From Prosopocoilus inquinatus (lineage: Eukaryota > Arthropoda > Insecta > Coleoptera > Lucanidae): DNA of 64,000 nucleotides. Below are positions 25,901 through 36,420 of the stretch, one piece after another. The first letter of the stretch is position 1. Each line of letters starts with the position of its first letter. The notes beneath the pieces are model-generated. The model was given only the letters and a program-made list of their open reading frames with translations. It did no database searches and was not told the origin of the DNA. The stretch spans positions 54,542,707 through 54,606,706 of the forward strand of contig CM069874.1 in NCBI GenBank assembly GCA_036172665.1, read 5' to 3'. The translations under genes were made by a program, and so were the position numbers.

Positions 25901-26818
25901 ATCTAAAAACCAGATTATATCTGTGTTCGTGCTCTCTCCAACAAAAGCTGAAAAGCAAACATTTTGAGGGGTCGTTTCTGCTGTCGGTGCTACATTAGCT
26001 GTACTGTTTCCTACATTCTTAGTTTTTGTCAAATTAACTTTACATTGTGAACGCATATGTCCATTTTTTCCGCATCTGTAACATTTGAAGGGAAATTTGC
26101 TTTTATTTCCACCTTTTGTGGATCCTGATATTTTATGAGATGTTTGCGAAGAAAATACAGAGGAAGATTGCAAATTAATCTGATTTTGTTCGCCTAAATT
26201 CTTACGTTTCATTTCCTCATCCAACAGTCTATTTTTGACAAAACTCAGTGTTAGATGATCTACTGACAACGTTTCAAGAGCCGTAACAACTACTTCAAAT
26301 TCTGTAGGCATTGTTAATAGCAAGTTACAGGCAACATCGATTTCCTCCAAATTAGCTCCAGTTGCACGCAATTCTCGAATTAATTTATCAAACTTCAAAA
26401 AGTGATCACCTAAGGTGTCATTTTTAATGTCAAATTTCATTGTCAGTAGTGTTTTGCGTAATAATAATTGATTTGCCATACCTTTTCGCTTAAATGTAGC
26501 CGCAAGAGAAGACCAAAGATGATAGGCTGTCTCTTTGTCTTTGGCATATTCCAAATGGCTATCGGATATTCTTTGAATAATTTGGGACATGCACTTACGA
26601 TCAAGCTTCCGCAAGTTATTCAGCTTTTCTTCCTTTTTGGCCTTTTGCTGAGCTGTATCCGTTGCGACTATTTCCACCATTTCCGTAAATGGCTTCTTCA
26701 CAAAATTCAACAAATCCAATTCATCAAGTAATGTCTCGATTCGAAATTTCCAGTTGTTGAAATTTGTCCCGTCAAACAATGGAATGCGATATTTTTCTAA
26801 TTCCGCTGTCATGCTCAA
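22936..26818 (-). pseudogene. copia Gag-Pol polyprotein, two frameshifts, integrase deletion
   Basis: The start is ATG 26818 (MSMTAELEKYRIPLFDG), the usual copia Gag opening. The first frame (to 24764) holds Gag, a CCHC zinc knuckle at residues ~246-259 (CYRCGKNGHMRSQC), protease DSGA at ~306, the pre-integrase HYRLGH with CTDC at ~440-476, and integrase Asp in HSDLIG (~503) and RCDNGREY (~566). Just downstream, at ~593, the block that normally carries the third catalytic residue (Glu) is missing: the text jumps from IRDT to QNRSILERARCM. A frameshift near 24800 moves to the frame ending at 23886, with reverse-transcriptase motifs YDFEETYAPVA, QMDVKNAFLHG and LYGLKQAPRAW. A second shift near 23955 leads to YVDD and the RNase H region (SSTEAEYIA) ending at 22936. 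Reverse transcriptase and RNase H otherwise look well preserved. Confidence 0.95.
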
Positions 26819-26875
26819 TCAATTTATTATGAAGCCCACAAGACCAGTTTTCTTAATCTTGCACTTTATTCCAAT

Positions 26876-26889
26876 CTGGGCCCATAACC
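26876..26889 (-). promoter_or_regulatory. copia primer-binding site (half-tRNA iMet type)
   Basis: GGTTATGGGCCCAG lies on the element strand directly after the 5' LTR. It corresponds to the internal initiator-tRNA(Met) primer sequence known for copia-type elements. Confidence 0.85.
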
Positions 26890-27067
26890 TGTTCAATTTC
26901 TCTGTTCGCAGTAAAGCCTCCAAATTACTTCAGATTCGTTTAATTTAACTTTAAAGTGCAAAATATAAAACTGACGGAAATATTTTTTATTTCAACTTTT
27001 TTTTTATCAACATACGTATGTATGGTTACCAATTTAATTAGGCGTTATTAAATTGCATATATTAACA
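26890..27067 (-). repeat. copia 5' LTR
   Basis: 178 bp, the partner of 22698-22875. It should carry the promoter of the element; no core motif was assigned with confidence. Confidence 0.95.
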
Positions 27068-28005
27068 CACTATCTTGAGGTCTAAAAAAATATGTAAGAA
27101 AATCTTTTCTATTTTCATTCGTTTCTGAAATATTTTCAAAAAAACTGAAAATTCTCATGTTCGAAAATCTCGAATATCTTCTTTATTACTTAAGATAGAA
27201 TCATAAAATTCGATGTTTTTACAATAAATTTGATGGACAACCTAATGCAGTTCGAAGAAATAGGTTAGGTTTCACAGATTCGTAGATGCGACTGCCAAAT
27301 GTTTCTTTTCTTATGGACGCTACCATAGGTATTTATAGCACATGATGCAGAAATAATGTTTGAATACGACCATATGAACATTTATGTTCTTGTTTTGAAA
27401 CAGAATAATAGGTTGCTAAGAATTTTTGTTAAAAAGTATTTTTTTATGTAAAAATGTAAATAAGTACCATAATTGAGTAAGATTTATTATTTTAATAATA
27501 ATTTTAGTTATGAATGTTCACACGCATTCGCCTACTAGATATACATATTTTTTTAAAACTTTTGTAGTGTCTTGATATTTTGTCTTAAAACAAAAGCATA
27601 TGTGTGTCGTATGGTTGTATTCAGAATTTGTTTTTTTTATCACGTGTTATGAATACCTAAGTTAGCGTCCATAAGAAAAAATACCGTTGACAGTCGTATC
27701 TGCGAAACTATCAATTCTAACCAATTTCTTCGGACTCTATTAAATTGCTCATCGAATTTAACATAAAAATACCGAATTTCATAATTCTATTTTAATAAAT
27801 ACAGGAAGATATTCGAGATTATCGAACATGAGAATTTTCAGTTTTTTGAAGATATTTCAGAAGCGAATGGAGATAGAAAAGATTTTTTTGAATATTTTGA
27901 CAGGCTCCAAAATAGCGCAACTTTTTTTGTAATTTAACCGTCTTTGTATCTCTTATAGTTTACGAGATCCCCGTGGTGGTCCTTTTAATTAGTTGTAACC
28001 CTGTA

Positions 28006-28659
28006 TATCTGTTTTCATTACTTACACAATTATTATTTAGTTAAAAAATTGAAGACTATTAATTGAAATGATTTATAAACAATTTTATTAGTTAAACATC
28101 AAGAAATAACCTATGTAAAAGTGTAATGTATTCCTTTTTTAAATCAAATAAACTGTAGCAGCTGCTTATACGGTACGATCAAAAAATTAGTACACAGTAA
28201 CTAAGTGAGTATTTTACTTGCATTTCATAATAAATATTCAGTGGAATGCTTTGATGATAGTTAAATTGCAGTTATAAACGAGTGAAAAAATAATTTAATT
28301 TATGTTCAAGCAGTTTATCTGGTCTTTTGGTTTGCAAATGTAAATGCGCTTCTTAATGATGTCACATTGCCTCAAGGTAATAAAGTTAATTTCAAACTCA
28401 TTTGAAAGCCGGTGCACTGTTGAAGTCAATTATTTTAATTAATTAATTTTTTACGAGTTAATTTATTTATTTAGTGTTTTTATCCTTGGTTAGAAAAACC
28501 GTTTGAGTGTTTAAGTTAAGTGCTTTAATTAATATAACAAGTATTTGTTTACTTGGACAAAATTGAAAATCTAAATCCTAAAAAAGACATAATTTATCTA
28601 ACGATGCGGCGTTTTCCTTTTTAAATTACGTAACCAATCTCGAAGAATTCCCTCTATTA
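28006..28659. other. Gene-free stretch
   Basis: AT-rich, with no domain or clear repeat structure. It separates two palindromic TA elements. Confidence 0.45.
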
Positions 28660-29753
28660 TACCGGGTGTCTCAGGATGGGCGGCGACCGGCGGAATATAG
28701 TTAACCGTAATACCTACAGCTTCGAGAGAAAAAAAATTATAGTAAAAGTGGCCAAAAGAAATTCAAAGAAAATATTTTTAAGTATCTGGGTTGACCGCAA
28801 GGAGGCGCAGTCAACAGGGCTATCAATGAAAATCAATTTTACTAGCAAAAGTCTCAGAATAAGCTGCAACTTTGATAGCGTCATTAGAAAGCTGAATTAA
28901 TTCTGCACAATTTTAATTTTAGAGTTATTATCGTGTCACCGTTAATAAGGGTGGAGGAAACAGTTGAATTATTTACTTTAAAAAATATCATAACTTCGGT
29001 ACTCTTTATCAGAAATGAGCAAACTTCGGCTCATTTGAAAGGGAATTTTAAGCTGATTTAAAGTTTCTATTCAACGACTTCGGCTAATTTGTTATAAAGT
29101 AGTTAGAGTGCGCTATTTACGAAAGTAATAGTTTTCGCAGTTTTCCAAAAAAAAAAAATTAAATGGAAAGATGTGTTTCTTTTGCAACAGCTGCAAATCC
29201 TATAAAATAGTGAACATTGTGGCGAAAACCGGAAATGAGTATCTTTTTCCGTACTCGAGTTATTATCAAATATGTCTACTAATTGATGATATTAGCGGAA
29301 GGAGAAAGTTCAAACAAAAGCTATCGGGTAATACTTTTAATTCTAAGGTTAAATAATGACTATACATTTTTTATTCATGTTAGGACATTATTTTGAAGTA
29401 TTTAAATGTTTTCGGAAATAGAGAATGTTTAAACACAAGAATACAATTATCAATATAGAAACAAGAATAATTCAAACACTAAGTAAAAGCAATGAACAAT
29501 AATCATGCACTGTGATCAACAAAGTTGCACTGTGCTGTTATACAATACATTTTTTATTGTCCGGATAGAGTTGTGCAGAAATTATTATTGATATACTTAC
29601 GGATAGTAAACGATTATTTTGAAATGAAAGTTCGATAATATTTTGAAAATATTTTAGGTACAGATCTTCAATCATTGTTGATTACAATGTATTTCATAAA
29701 TGTTCAAAGTTCTTTCCGTTATTTAACATTTTATTGTTCGTTATTTTTATTTA

Positions 29754-29994
29754 TAGCCGTTTGCACCATCATGTCTAGTTAAAAATTAAACCAGGTTTAA
29801 CAGTAAACCCAGTTTGCATCGCGGCTTAAACCGTAGTTAAAAACATGCTAAACCAACTCTATTTAATCCGCCTTCCGTGATGGTTTAACGTTGAGTTGTT
29901 TAGCGAGTTTTTAACTACGGTTTAAGCCGCGGTGCAAACTAGGTTTACTGTTAAACCTGGTTTAATTTTTAACTAGACATGGTGCAAACGGTCA
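29754..29994. mobile_element. Palindromic MITE, TTA duplication (Harbinger-like)
   Basis: The element is almost perfectly palindromic. Ends contain CCGTTTGCACCAT, and inner arms include AAACCAGGTTTAACAGTAAA and GCGGCTTAAACCGTAG. It is flanked by TTA (29751-29753 and 29995-29997), the target preference of PIF/Harbinger elements. There is no coding capacity. Confidence 0.85.
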
Positions 29995-30739
29995 TTAGTG
30001 ACTGTGTTTTTCTCATTTATGTGTTTGTTTGCTCTATTATCCTATTATTTAAATATGAGACTACCGAAAACAATCTCATGCATTTAAACAGAATAGTGTC
30101 TTTCTATTTACCTCAAAATGGAAAGTGTCGGTCGATAGCATTTGTTTGAGCTTTTAGATTCGTTTTTATATTCAGTGAATAGACCCATTTGGTAATAACT
30201 CGAGAACGAAAAATGTGATCAATTTCGGGTTTTCACCAAAATGTTTTCCTGATTGGATTTTTTGTAATCACTCTAAAAGAAATACCTCTTTCCATTTAAT
30301 TTCTTTTTGGAAAACTGAGAAAAACTATTACTTTTGCAAATAGCGCCCTCTAACTACCTTATAACAAAGTAGCCGCAGTCGTTCAATAGAAATTTTAGAT
30401 CAGCATAAAATTTCCTTTTAAATGATTTGAAGTTCGTTAATTTCCGGTAAAGAGTACAGAAGTTATGTTTTTTTTTATAGTAAATAATTCAACTGTTTCC
30501 TCCACCCTTATTAACGGTGATACGATAATAAGTCTAAAATCAAAGTTGTGCAGAATTAATTCAGCTTTCTAATGGCGCTAGCAAACCTGCACCTTATTCT
30601 GAGACTTTTGCTAGTAAAATTAATTTTTATGGTTGATCCTATTGATTGCGCCCTTTTGCGGTCAACTCAGATACTTAAAAATATTTTCTTTGAATTTCTT
30701 TTGGCCACTTTTACTATATTTTTTTTTTCTCCCGAAGCT

Positions 30740-32322
30740 ATTCTTGTTAAAACGTTTTATTAGAGCCATTGCAACTCCTTTAGTGGCAATAATAAATAAC
30801 TCCTTCACTCAAGGTACTTTTCCTGACAAATTAAAAATTACGGAAATAAAACCAGTCTATAAAACATCTTCTAGACAATTAGTTAAAAATTATAGACCTA
30901 TATCATTATTAAGTTGCTTTTCTAAAATCATCGAAAAAATAGTGAGCCTAAAATTAACGTTTTTCCTCGAGAAGCACAAATTATTTAATAAATACTTGGT
31001 TTTCGTAAAGGTCACTCCACAACTTCAGCCATTTTAAAATTCCTGGATGATTTGTATGCTAATTTGGACAAAGGTAACACCAGTCTAGGGATATTTCTTG
31101 ATTTAAGTAAAGCATTTGACCTAGTAAACCACAAAATATTAATTAACAAAATTTAAATAAAAAATATGGTATTCGAGGTATTTCATTGCAATGGTTTCAG
31201 AGCTATCTCACAGAAAGATATCATTACGTCACAGTTAATGGAACTAAATCTGATTCTCTGGTACTAAATCGTGGTATCCCTCAAGGCTCTACTCTTGGAC
31301 CTATTTTATATTTACTATTTATAAATGATTTCCCCTTAACTAACACTGTGATGTTTGCAGATGATACATCGTTATTTATTCAGGCCTCAAACAATCATCA
31401 TGCAGTTATGAATGCAAACTCTGATTTACTCCTTACAAAAAAGTTTTACCTAGAAAATGATTTGGTTCTAAACACAGAAAAATCAGTCCACATTAACTTT
31501 AAGGTATGTAATGACGTCGACTATAGTTTATTAATTAGATATCAAAATCACAGTTTAGCTGAAGTAGATCAAACTAATTTTTGGGCATTTTTATTGATAG
31601 TAAATGTAAATGGACCAATCATATAAATATGCTGTGTAACAGGTTAGCACAATTTGTTATTCATTAAAACAACTCAAACGATTTGTTAATGACTTTATTT
31701 TAAAAACTTATTACTTCTCAAACTTTCATACATTATTATCATATGGAGTTATAGCGTGGGGTCTAGGTAATGGTATCGAATGGGTACTAATACTACAAAA
31801 AAGAGCGTTGCGCTTCATGACAGGCGTAAGTTATCAAACTAGCTGTCGAGATCTATTCAGAAATTGCCAAATTTTGACTATAACAGGTATTTTCATTCTC
31901 AATTTACTTTTATATGCTAGAAAAAATGTGTCTCATTGGACTAACCTAAGTTCTTATCATAATTATAATACCAGAAATGGACTTACACTAGAAATCCCCC
32001 CTCATAAGCTTTCATTTTACAAAAAGTCACCAAAATACTTGACTGTTATAGCATATAATAAAATTTCAAGTAATTTAAAGTCTTTAAATAAAAAAGAATT
32101 TAAACATACCATAAAACAACTACTCATCAATAAATGTTACTACTCATTTGGCGAATTTCTAGACAACCCTATTTGAAGTGTGAGTTACTTATAAAAGCCA
32201 GATATCATTTGCATATTAATAACCGACTCTAATTATGTAATTGTACATCTATGTAATGTAATGACATGTCCGATACCATATATTGGTCTTATGGATGTAA
32301 ATAAATTATTATTATTATTATT
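30740..32322 (+). mobile_element. 5'-truncated LINE with (ATT)n tail
   Basis: The insertion breaks the right arm of the host palindrome between AGCT (30736-30739) and GGTATTAC (32323). It ends in an ATT microsatellite at 32307-32322. Comparison with the intact left arm shows about three host bases missing at the junction and no clear duplication. Confidence 0.88.
30769..32176 (+). pseudogene. LINE reverse transcriptase, 5'-truncated, frameshifted
   Basis: A reverse transcriptase of non-LTR type. Motifs in order are LVKNYRPISLLSCFSKIIEK near 30880-30940, GHSTTSAILKFLDDLY near 31010, a DLSKAFD block near 31100, GIPQGSTLGPILY near 31275, FADDTSLF near 31355 (catalytic), and the C-terminal region with KRALRFM..SCRDLFRN near 31800-31860, ending at 32176. 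At least three frameshifts separate these parts. The endonuclease and any first ORF are absent. The CR1/Jockey/I group is plausible from the motifs; the clade cannot be fixed. The minus-strand LINE at 50230-51440 has the same tail type and a similar C-terminus. Confidence 0.88.
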
Positions 32323-32377
32323 GGTATTACAATTAGCTATATACCGCCGGACGCCGCCCAACCTGAGACACCCGGTA

Positions 32378-33024
32378 TAAGGAAAATAAACACACCTGTT
32401 GCTCTTCTCTGATATCTTTTAAGACTAGGAAGTAAACGAAAAATATAAAACGAGAAAGAAACGAGAAAATTACAACCAAATAGGAATCTGCACAACGTAA
32501 AATAAAGAGTTCTTTGTAGAAGTTTTTTTTTCTAGAACGTGTTAAAGAAGTAGCCATAAAAGAGGATTTACTCGTCATTCGACACTGAGGAGTATTTAGA
32601 TTAAGCTCTCAATGAAAACTTTAACACCGTCTTGTGAATCACGTGAAATTACTAAATCTAGCACCCTAGTGACTGAAATGTATTAAACATAAAAAGATCA
32701 ATATTACCTTTTTGTATGTATTACGTATAGGTATAAACAGGTAGGTATGGTTGAGAATAAGAAAATAAAAAAAGAAGATCCAGGTCAATTATTTAATTGT
32801 TGTTGTAAATTACAGAAAACGAAAGAAAAGTTCGATAAAATGGAAAATCGGAATGAAATATAAGAAGTTTTCAAAGATAATGCAATTAAAAGGACCTCGC
32901 GTTATCTTTCGATTCTCTGTTACCTTCACTTTAAATGATTGTATACCAATGATGAAAAAGCAGAAGAAGTAAAACGAAGGAGTGTAATAACTATTAACAG
33001 AAAGAGAAAAAGAAAACAATAATG
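32378..33024. other. Gene-free stretch
   Basis: AT-rich, with spurious minus-strand ORFs (32333-32578, 32810-33019) rich in Phe/Ser and lacking a known domain. It precedes the truncated Penelope-like element. Confidence 0.4.
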
Positions 33025-33869
33025 CGTTTTAATAATCGAACCAATTTAGAGTATGTTTTCACAACACCAGAAATGCGATTCCCTTTTTCGACACTCATGT
33101 AATTAGAAACAGCAAGAATGAATTAGAAATCGACATTTATCGTAAAGATACAAATACAAGCCGGTTTAAAATTAATGAATCTCAACATTCTGTGCAACAC
33201 AAACTCGCGGCTCTAAATTTTTTTAGTGAATAGATTACTTACCACTTACTAAATCCCGATATGATAAAGAACTTAAATATATTAAAAATGTTGCGGTTCA
33301 TAGCGGTTATATACCCCAAATAGTAGATAATGTGATTAGGAAGATTAGCTGAAGGAAACAGGTCCAAAATTCTAGCACATTAACGGCAACTTCATCTCTA
33401 GGAAAATTTGTTAAAATGTCTTTCGACCCGTTTTGCACCAAAGGTTTAAAATCATATTTTTCAAACCCAAAACTTACGATTAGGTTTTTCAACTAACAAT
33501 ACCATAAAGAATTTATTGGGAAACCCTAAAGATAAAGTTGATGTTGAACAGAAATCTGGAATTTATGAAATTAAGTGTAACGAATGTACTAGTAAATATA
33601 TTGGACAAACAAAAAGAAATATATTAACACGTTTTAAAGAACATTTAAGTCACTACAGGTACAATAGGTTTGAGAAATCAAGTGTTGCACAACATATTTA
33701 CAATACAGGACACAGTATTATTAAGGATAATTTAAAACTCATTAAGGAAGTTTCAAATAATAGGGAATTAAATGCTTACGAAAGTATTTTTATTCGGCAA
33801 AATAAAAACAGTTTAATGAATTCAGACAACGGACCAATACCTAGTTCCGTATTATTTGATTTACTTTAA
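33025..33869 (+). pseudogene. Penelope-like element: RT C-terminus and GIY-YIG endonuclease
   Basis: Penelope-like elements encode a reverse transcriptase joined to a GIY-YIG nuclease that nicks target DNA. The retained part begins near 33025. FFDTHVIRNSKNELEIDIYR (~33085-33145) and INESQHSVQHKLAALNFF are typical of the end of the reverse transcriptase. After a TAG and a frameshift, VAVHSGYIPQIVDNVIRK follows near 33292-33345. The GIY-YIG domain is well preserved at 33516-33869: SGIYEIKCNECTSKYIGQT, the Arg-containing RFKEHLSHY, and the late acidic block NAYESIFI. Most of the reverse transcriptase, including the catalytic centre, is missing, so this is a 5'-truncated copy. The nuclease portion is open to 33869. 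Confidence 0.88.
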
Positions 33870-34392
33870 TTTGTAGGTTGTTATTTGATGGTTCATATTT
33901 AGATATATATGATTATTATCATTATTATTTTTTAGATCTTAAGTCAAAAATTGGCCGTAAGATGTCGTACCTGTTATGTCAAACATCATCCGCAAGATGT
34001 CGCTACCTAAATCATATATAAAGGGGTGTTAGAGACAGTTAAGCGCATTTGCATTGGATATTTGGATAAGGAGAGGATTCTCCGAGATAAAATATTCCTA
34101 TTGTGCTCTTAACTTGTGGTGTGTGGGTGTGATTTGCTCTCATCTGTAGGTTGTTTTTTGACGATTTATACATAATATATATATTTATTTTATTTTATTT
34201 TTCAGGATTTTTAGGTATCAAATAACAGGGAATTTATATTTATTCGTTAGAATAAGAAGTTTTTTCGGGTCTTTGGACTATTTATTTCCGTATTTCCGTG
34301 TTGTTTGGTTAGAACTTACTTGTAAGGTTTTTCTGACGGTTAATTTTAGATCTTTACATATCAATTTATATTTACTTTCATTTAAACATATA
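33870..34392 (+). other. Penelope-like element, 3' non-coding region
   Basis: It follows the GIY-YIG stop. A direct repeat GTAAGATGTCGTACC / GCAAGATGTCGCTACC lies at 33957-34006. TATATAAAGGGG at 34015-34026 could be a core promoter of the terminal repeat. Two diverged TGTAGGTTGTT.TTTGA segments (33873 and 34146) suggest internal duplication. The mariner-like element inserts at 34393. Confidence 0.5.
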
Positions 34393-36230
34393 CACGGTTG
34401 GGATAAAGTATGGATCCATCGAAATATCTCGGAAGTGTTATTGAAGATTTTAATGAAATTTTGTACATGCAGATAGAAACAAATGGCGCATGCGAGGGGC
34501 TGATTTTTGTTTCCATTAAACTTCCGGTTTAGCCGGAAACGGCACCAACTTTTTTATTTTAAATAGAACACTCTGTATAATTTTACGTATTTTGATACTT
34601 CTCTGCCTTCTGCATCCATTAATATCAGGTTTCTTACCTTTATCTCTAGTCTTTAGCCAAAAAGATAACCTTTTAGTTTTCTCAAAAAATACCTCTTTGT
34701 CTAGTAGCCGGTGGAATTGATAGTTATTTTATTGTCAGCAACATCTGTCAGTATCAATTCCTACATCGGAAATGTTTCATTTAAGTGAAAAAGAACGGAT
34801 TGAAATCTTAATGATGATCGGTTTTGGTGATCATGTTAGAACTCATCAAGAAGTTTGCGACTTATTTAACAGTTTACACCCAGAACGAAAACCTATAACG
34901 CGCTCGGTTGTTGGTAAAACACTTAGACGCTACAATTTGAATGGGACAGTGAAAAATTTGCCAAAAAGTGGAAGACCAAAGACCGCAACTAACGCAATTG
35001 TTAGTGAAAATATTGCTACAGAACTGGAAGAGTCACCTCAAACTTCTACCACATTTCTTGCATTACACCATGGCATAAGTCGTCGTTGGGTAGCCAAAGT
35101 ATTGAAACGCGAAAAATACCACCCTTATAAAGTCCACCTGATCCAAGAACTGTCAGAAGATGATTACGATCGTCGAGTAGAATTTTGCGAAAGAATGATG
35201 GAAATCTGTAATAGCGACGAACATTTTGCAACTAATTTGGTATTTTCGGAAGAGGCAACTTTTTGTTTAAATGGTTCTGTAAATCGCCGTAATTTACGGT
35301 ATTGGTCTGTCGACAATCCTAACTTATTGCATGAAGCACATACTCAATACCCAGAAAAGTTGAATGTGTGGGCTCGAATTGTAAGGAATAGGCTTATTGG
35401 TCCATTTTTTTATTAATGGTGCACTGACCGGGGCGAAGTATTTGGAACTTTTAAACAATGAAATTATTCCTGCTCTTCAAGAAAATGGACTGCTTCCTCA
35501 AAATCTTTGGTTTCAACAAGATGGAGCGCCTCCGCACTATGATAGACGAGTTAGGGATTTTTTGAATGTAACATTTCCCAAATCGATGGATTGGTCGTAA
35601 AGGGTTTATTGAATGGCCCGCTCGCTCCCCAGATCTTAATCCTATGGATTTTTTTCTATGGGGATATTTAAAATCAGCTGTTTACGTGAGACGTCCAAAT
35701 AATTTGCAAGAATTGAGGCAAAGGATATTGGATGAATGTAATTTAATTCGTAGGGAAGTTTTCGCAAATGTGTCTCGGGGATTTGTTCATAGACTTGCTT
35801 ATTGCCAAGAAGTAAATGGCCAACATTTTGAACACTAAAAATAACTAAATGTAGTTCTTTTGTTCTTTAATAATACATAAAAACCATTGCAAATACAAAA
35901 AAATAAACAAAAAAGAAATAAATTAATATAGTTTAGAGCCAATAATTAAAAAGCTATCTTTTCGGCTAGAGACTAGAGATAAAGGTAAGAAACCTGATAT
36001 TAATGGATGCAGAAGGCAGAGGAGTATCAAAATACGTAAAATTATACAGAGTGTTCTATTTAAAATAAAAAAGTTGGTGCCGTTTCCGGCTAAACCAGAA
36101 GTTTAATGGAAACAAAAATCAGCCCCACGCATGCGCCATTTGTTTCTATCTGCATGTACAAAATTTCATTAAAATCGTCAATTACACTTCCGAGATATTT
36201 CGATGGATCCATACATTATCCCAACCCTGT
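34393..36230 (+). mobile_element. Mariner-like transposon with ~290-bp TIRs
   Basis: Ends CACGGTTGGGATAA and TTATCCCAACCCTG are flanked by TA (34391-34392, 36231-36232). Inverted repeats run 34393-34680 and about 35945-36230 and are highly similar. The element encodes one transposase with a frameshift. The TIR segment TTCCGG..AAACC.GAAGTTTAATGG resembles part of the giant palindrome at 1-3380. The insertion splits the Penelope-like 3' region. Confidence 0.92.
34772..35838 (+). pseudogene. Mariner-like transposase (DUF4817-type), altered first catalytic residue
   Basis: ATG 34772 opens MFHLSEKERIEILMMIGFG, the helix-turn-helix region, followed by SGRPKTATNAIV, a linker like that of insect mariner-like enzymes. 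The first catalytic block reads VFSEEATFCLNG, where relatives have an Asp in SDEATF; here it is Glu. The first frame ends at 35416; the next, overlapping, carries LWFQQDGAPPHYDRRVR (second Asp). After another shift near 35585, FIEWPARSPDLNPMDFFLWG gives the third Asp, and the C-terminus reads VNGQHFEH before TAA at 35838. About 41 residues separate the second and third Asp, but the frameshift makes this approximate. It is fairly young-looking, with only two frameshifts. The family is related to the transposase at 7258-8281. Confidence 0.88.
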
Positions 36231-36232
36231 AT

Positions 36233-36420
36233 ATCTTTTAGATCAGATTGTTGTTACTTTTAACATTTTTATGATTTTATTAGGATGGTTAGGTTGTTCT
36301 TAGATCTTTTTAGTGCTTTTAAGTTGGTAGCGTACCGAAGATGGCAACTTAGCTGCCGAAATACGTATCTATGGATATAAAAATTAGTATGGGCGGAGAT
36401 TAATTTCAGTTATCTCTTAA
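36233..36420 (+). other. Penelope-like element, distal end with hammerhead-like motif
   Basis: This is the continuation of the interrupted Penelope-like 3' region. CCGAAGA (36335-36341), stem GGCA/TGCC and GAAA (36358-36361) are arranged like a hammerhead core, but the invariant U after the first C is replaced by C and stem I pairs poorly. Known Penelope-like terminal repeats often carry hammerheads, so this is probably a decayed one. Confidence 0.45.

Larger units (their letters stand above)
22698..27067 (-). mobile_element. copia-type LTR retrotransposon, complete structure
   Basis: Two 178-bp LTRs with TG..CA ends flank a gag-pol region. The 5-bp target duplication CACTA lies at 22693-22697 and 27068-27072. 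The LTRs differ at two positions that I can see, implying recent insertion. The primer site and polypurine tract are both in place. The internal frame carries two frameshifts and a small integrase deletion, so this copy is probably not autonomous. Confidence 0.95.
22610..28003. mobile_element. Palindromic TA element split by a copia insertion
   Basis: Ends CAGGGTTACAACTAATT and AATTAGTTGTAACCCTG are flanked by TA (22608-22609, 28004-28005). Without the copia element it is about 1 kb and almost wholly palindromic: 27080-27430 is mirrored by about 27590-27930, and the 88 bp left of copia by 27915-28003. No coding capacity is seen. It is older than the copia inside it. Confidence 0.88.
28662..32375. 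mobile_element. Long palindromic TA element carrying two nested insertions
   Basis: Termini CCGGGTGTCTCAGG and CCTGAGACACCCGG are flanked by TA (28660-28661, 32376-32377). Arms of ~620 bp are recognisable: 28662-29280 on the left, 30182-30739 plus 32323-32375 on the right. The right arm is interrupted by a LINE (30740-32322) and the central spacer contains a 241-bp MITE (29754-29994). ORFs at 28676-29356 and 30572-30763 fall in arms and are spurious. Confidence 0.88.
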
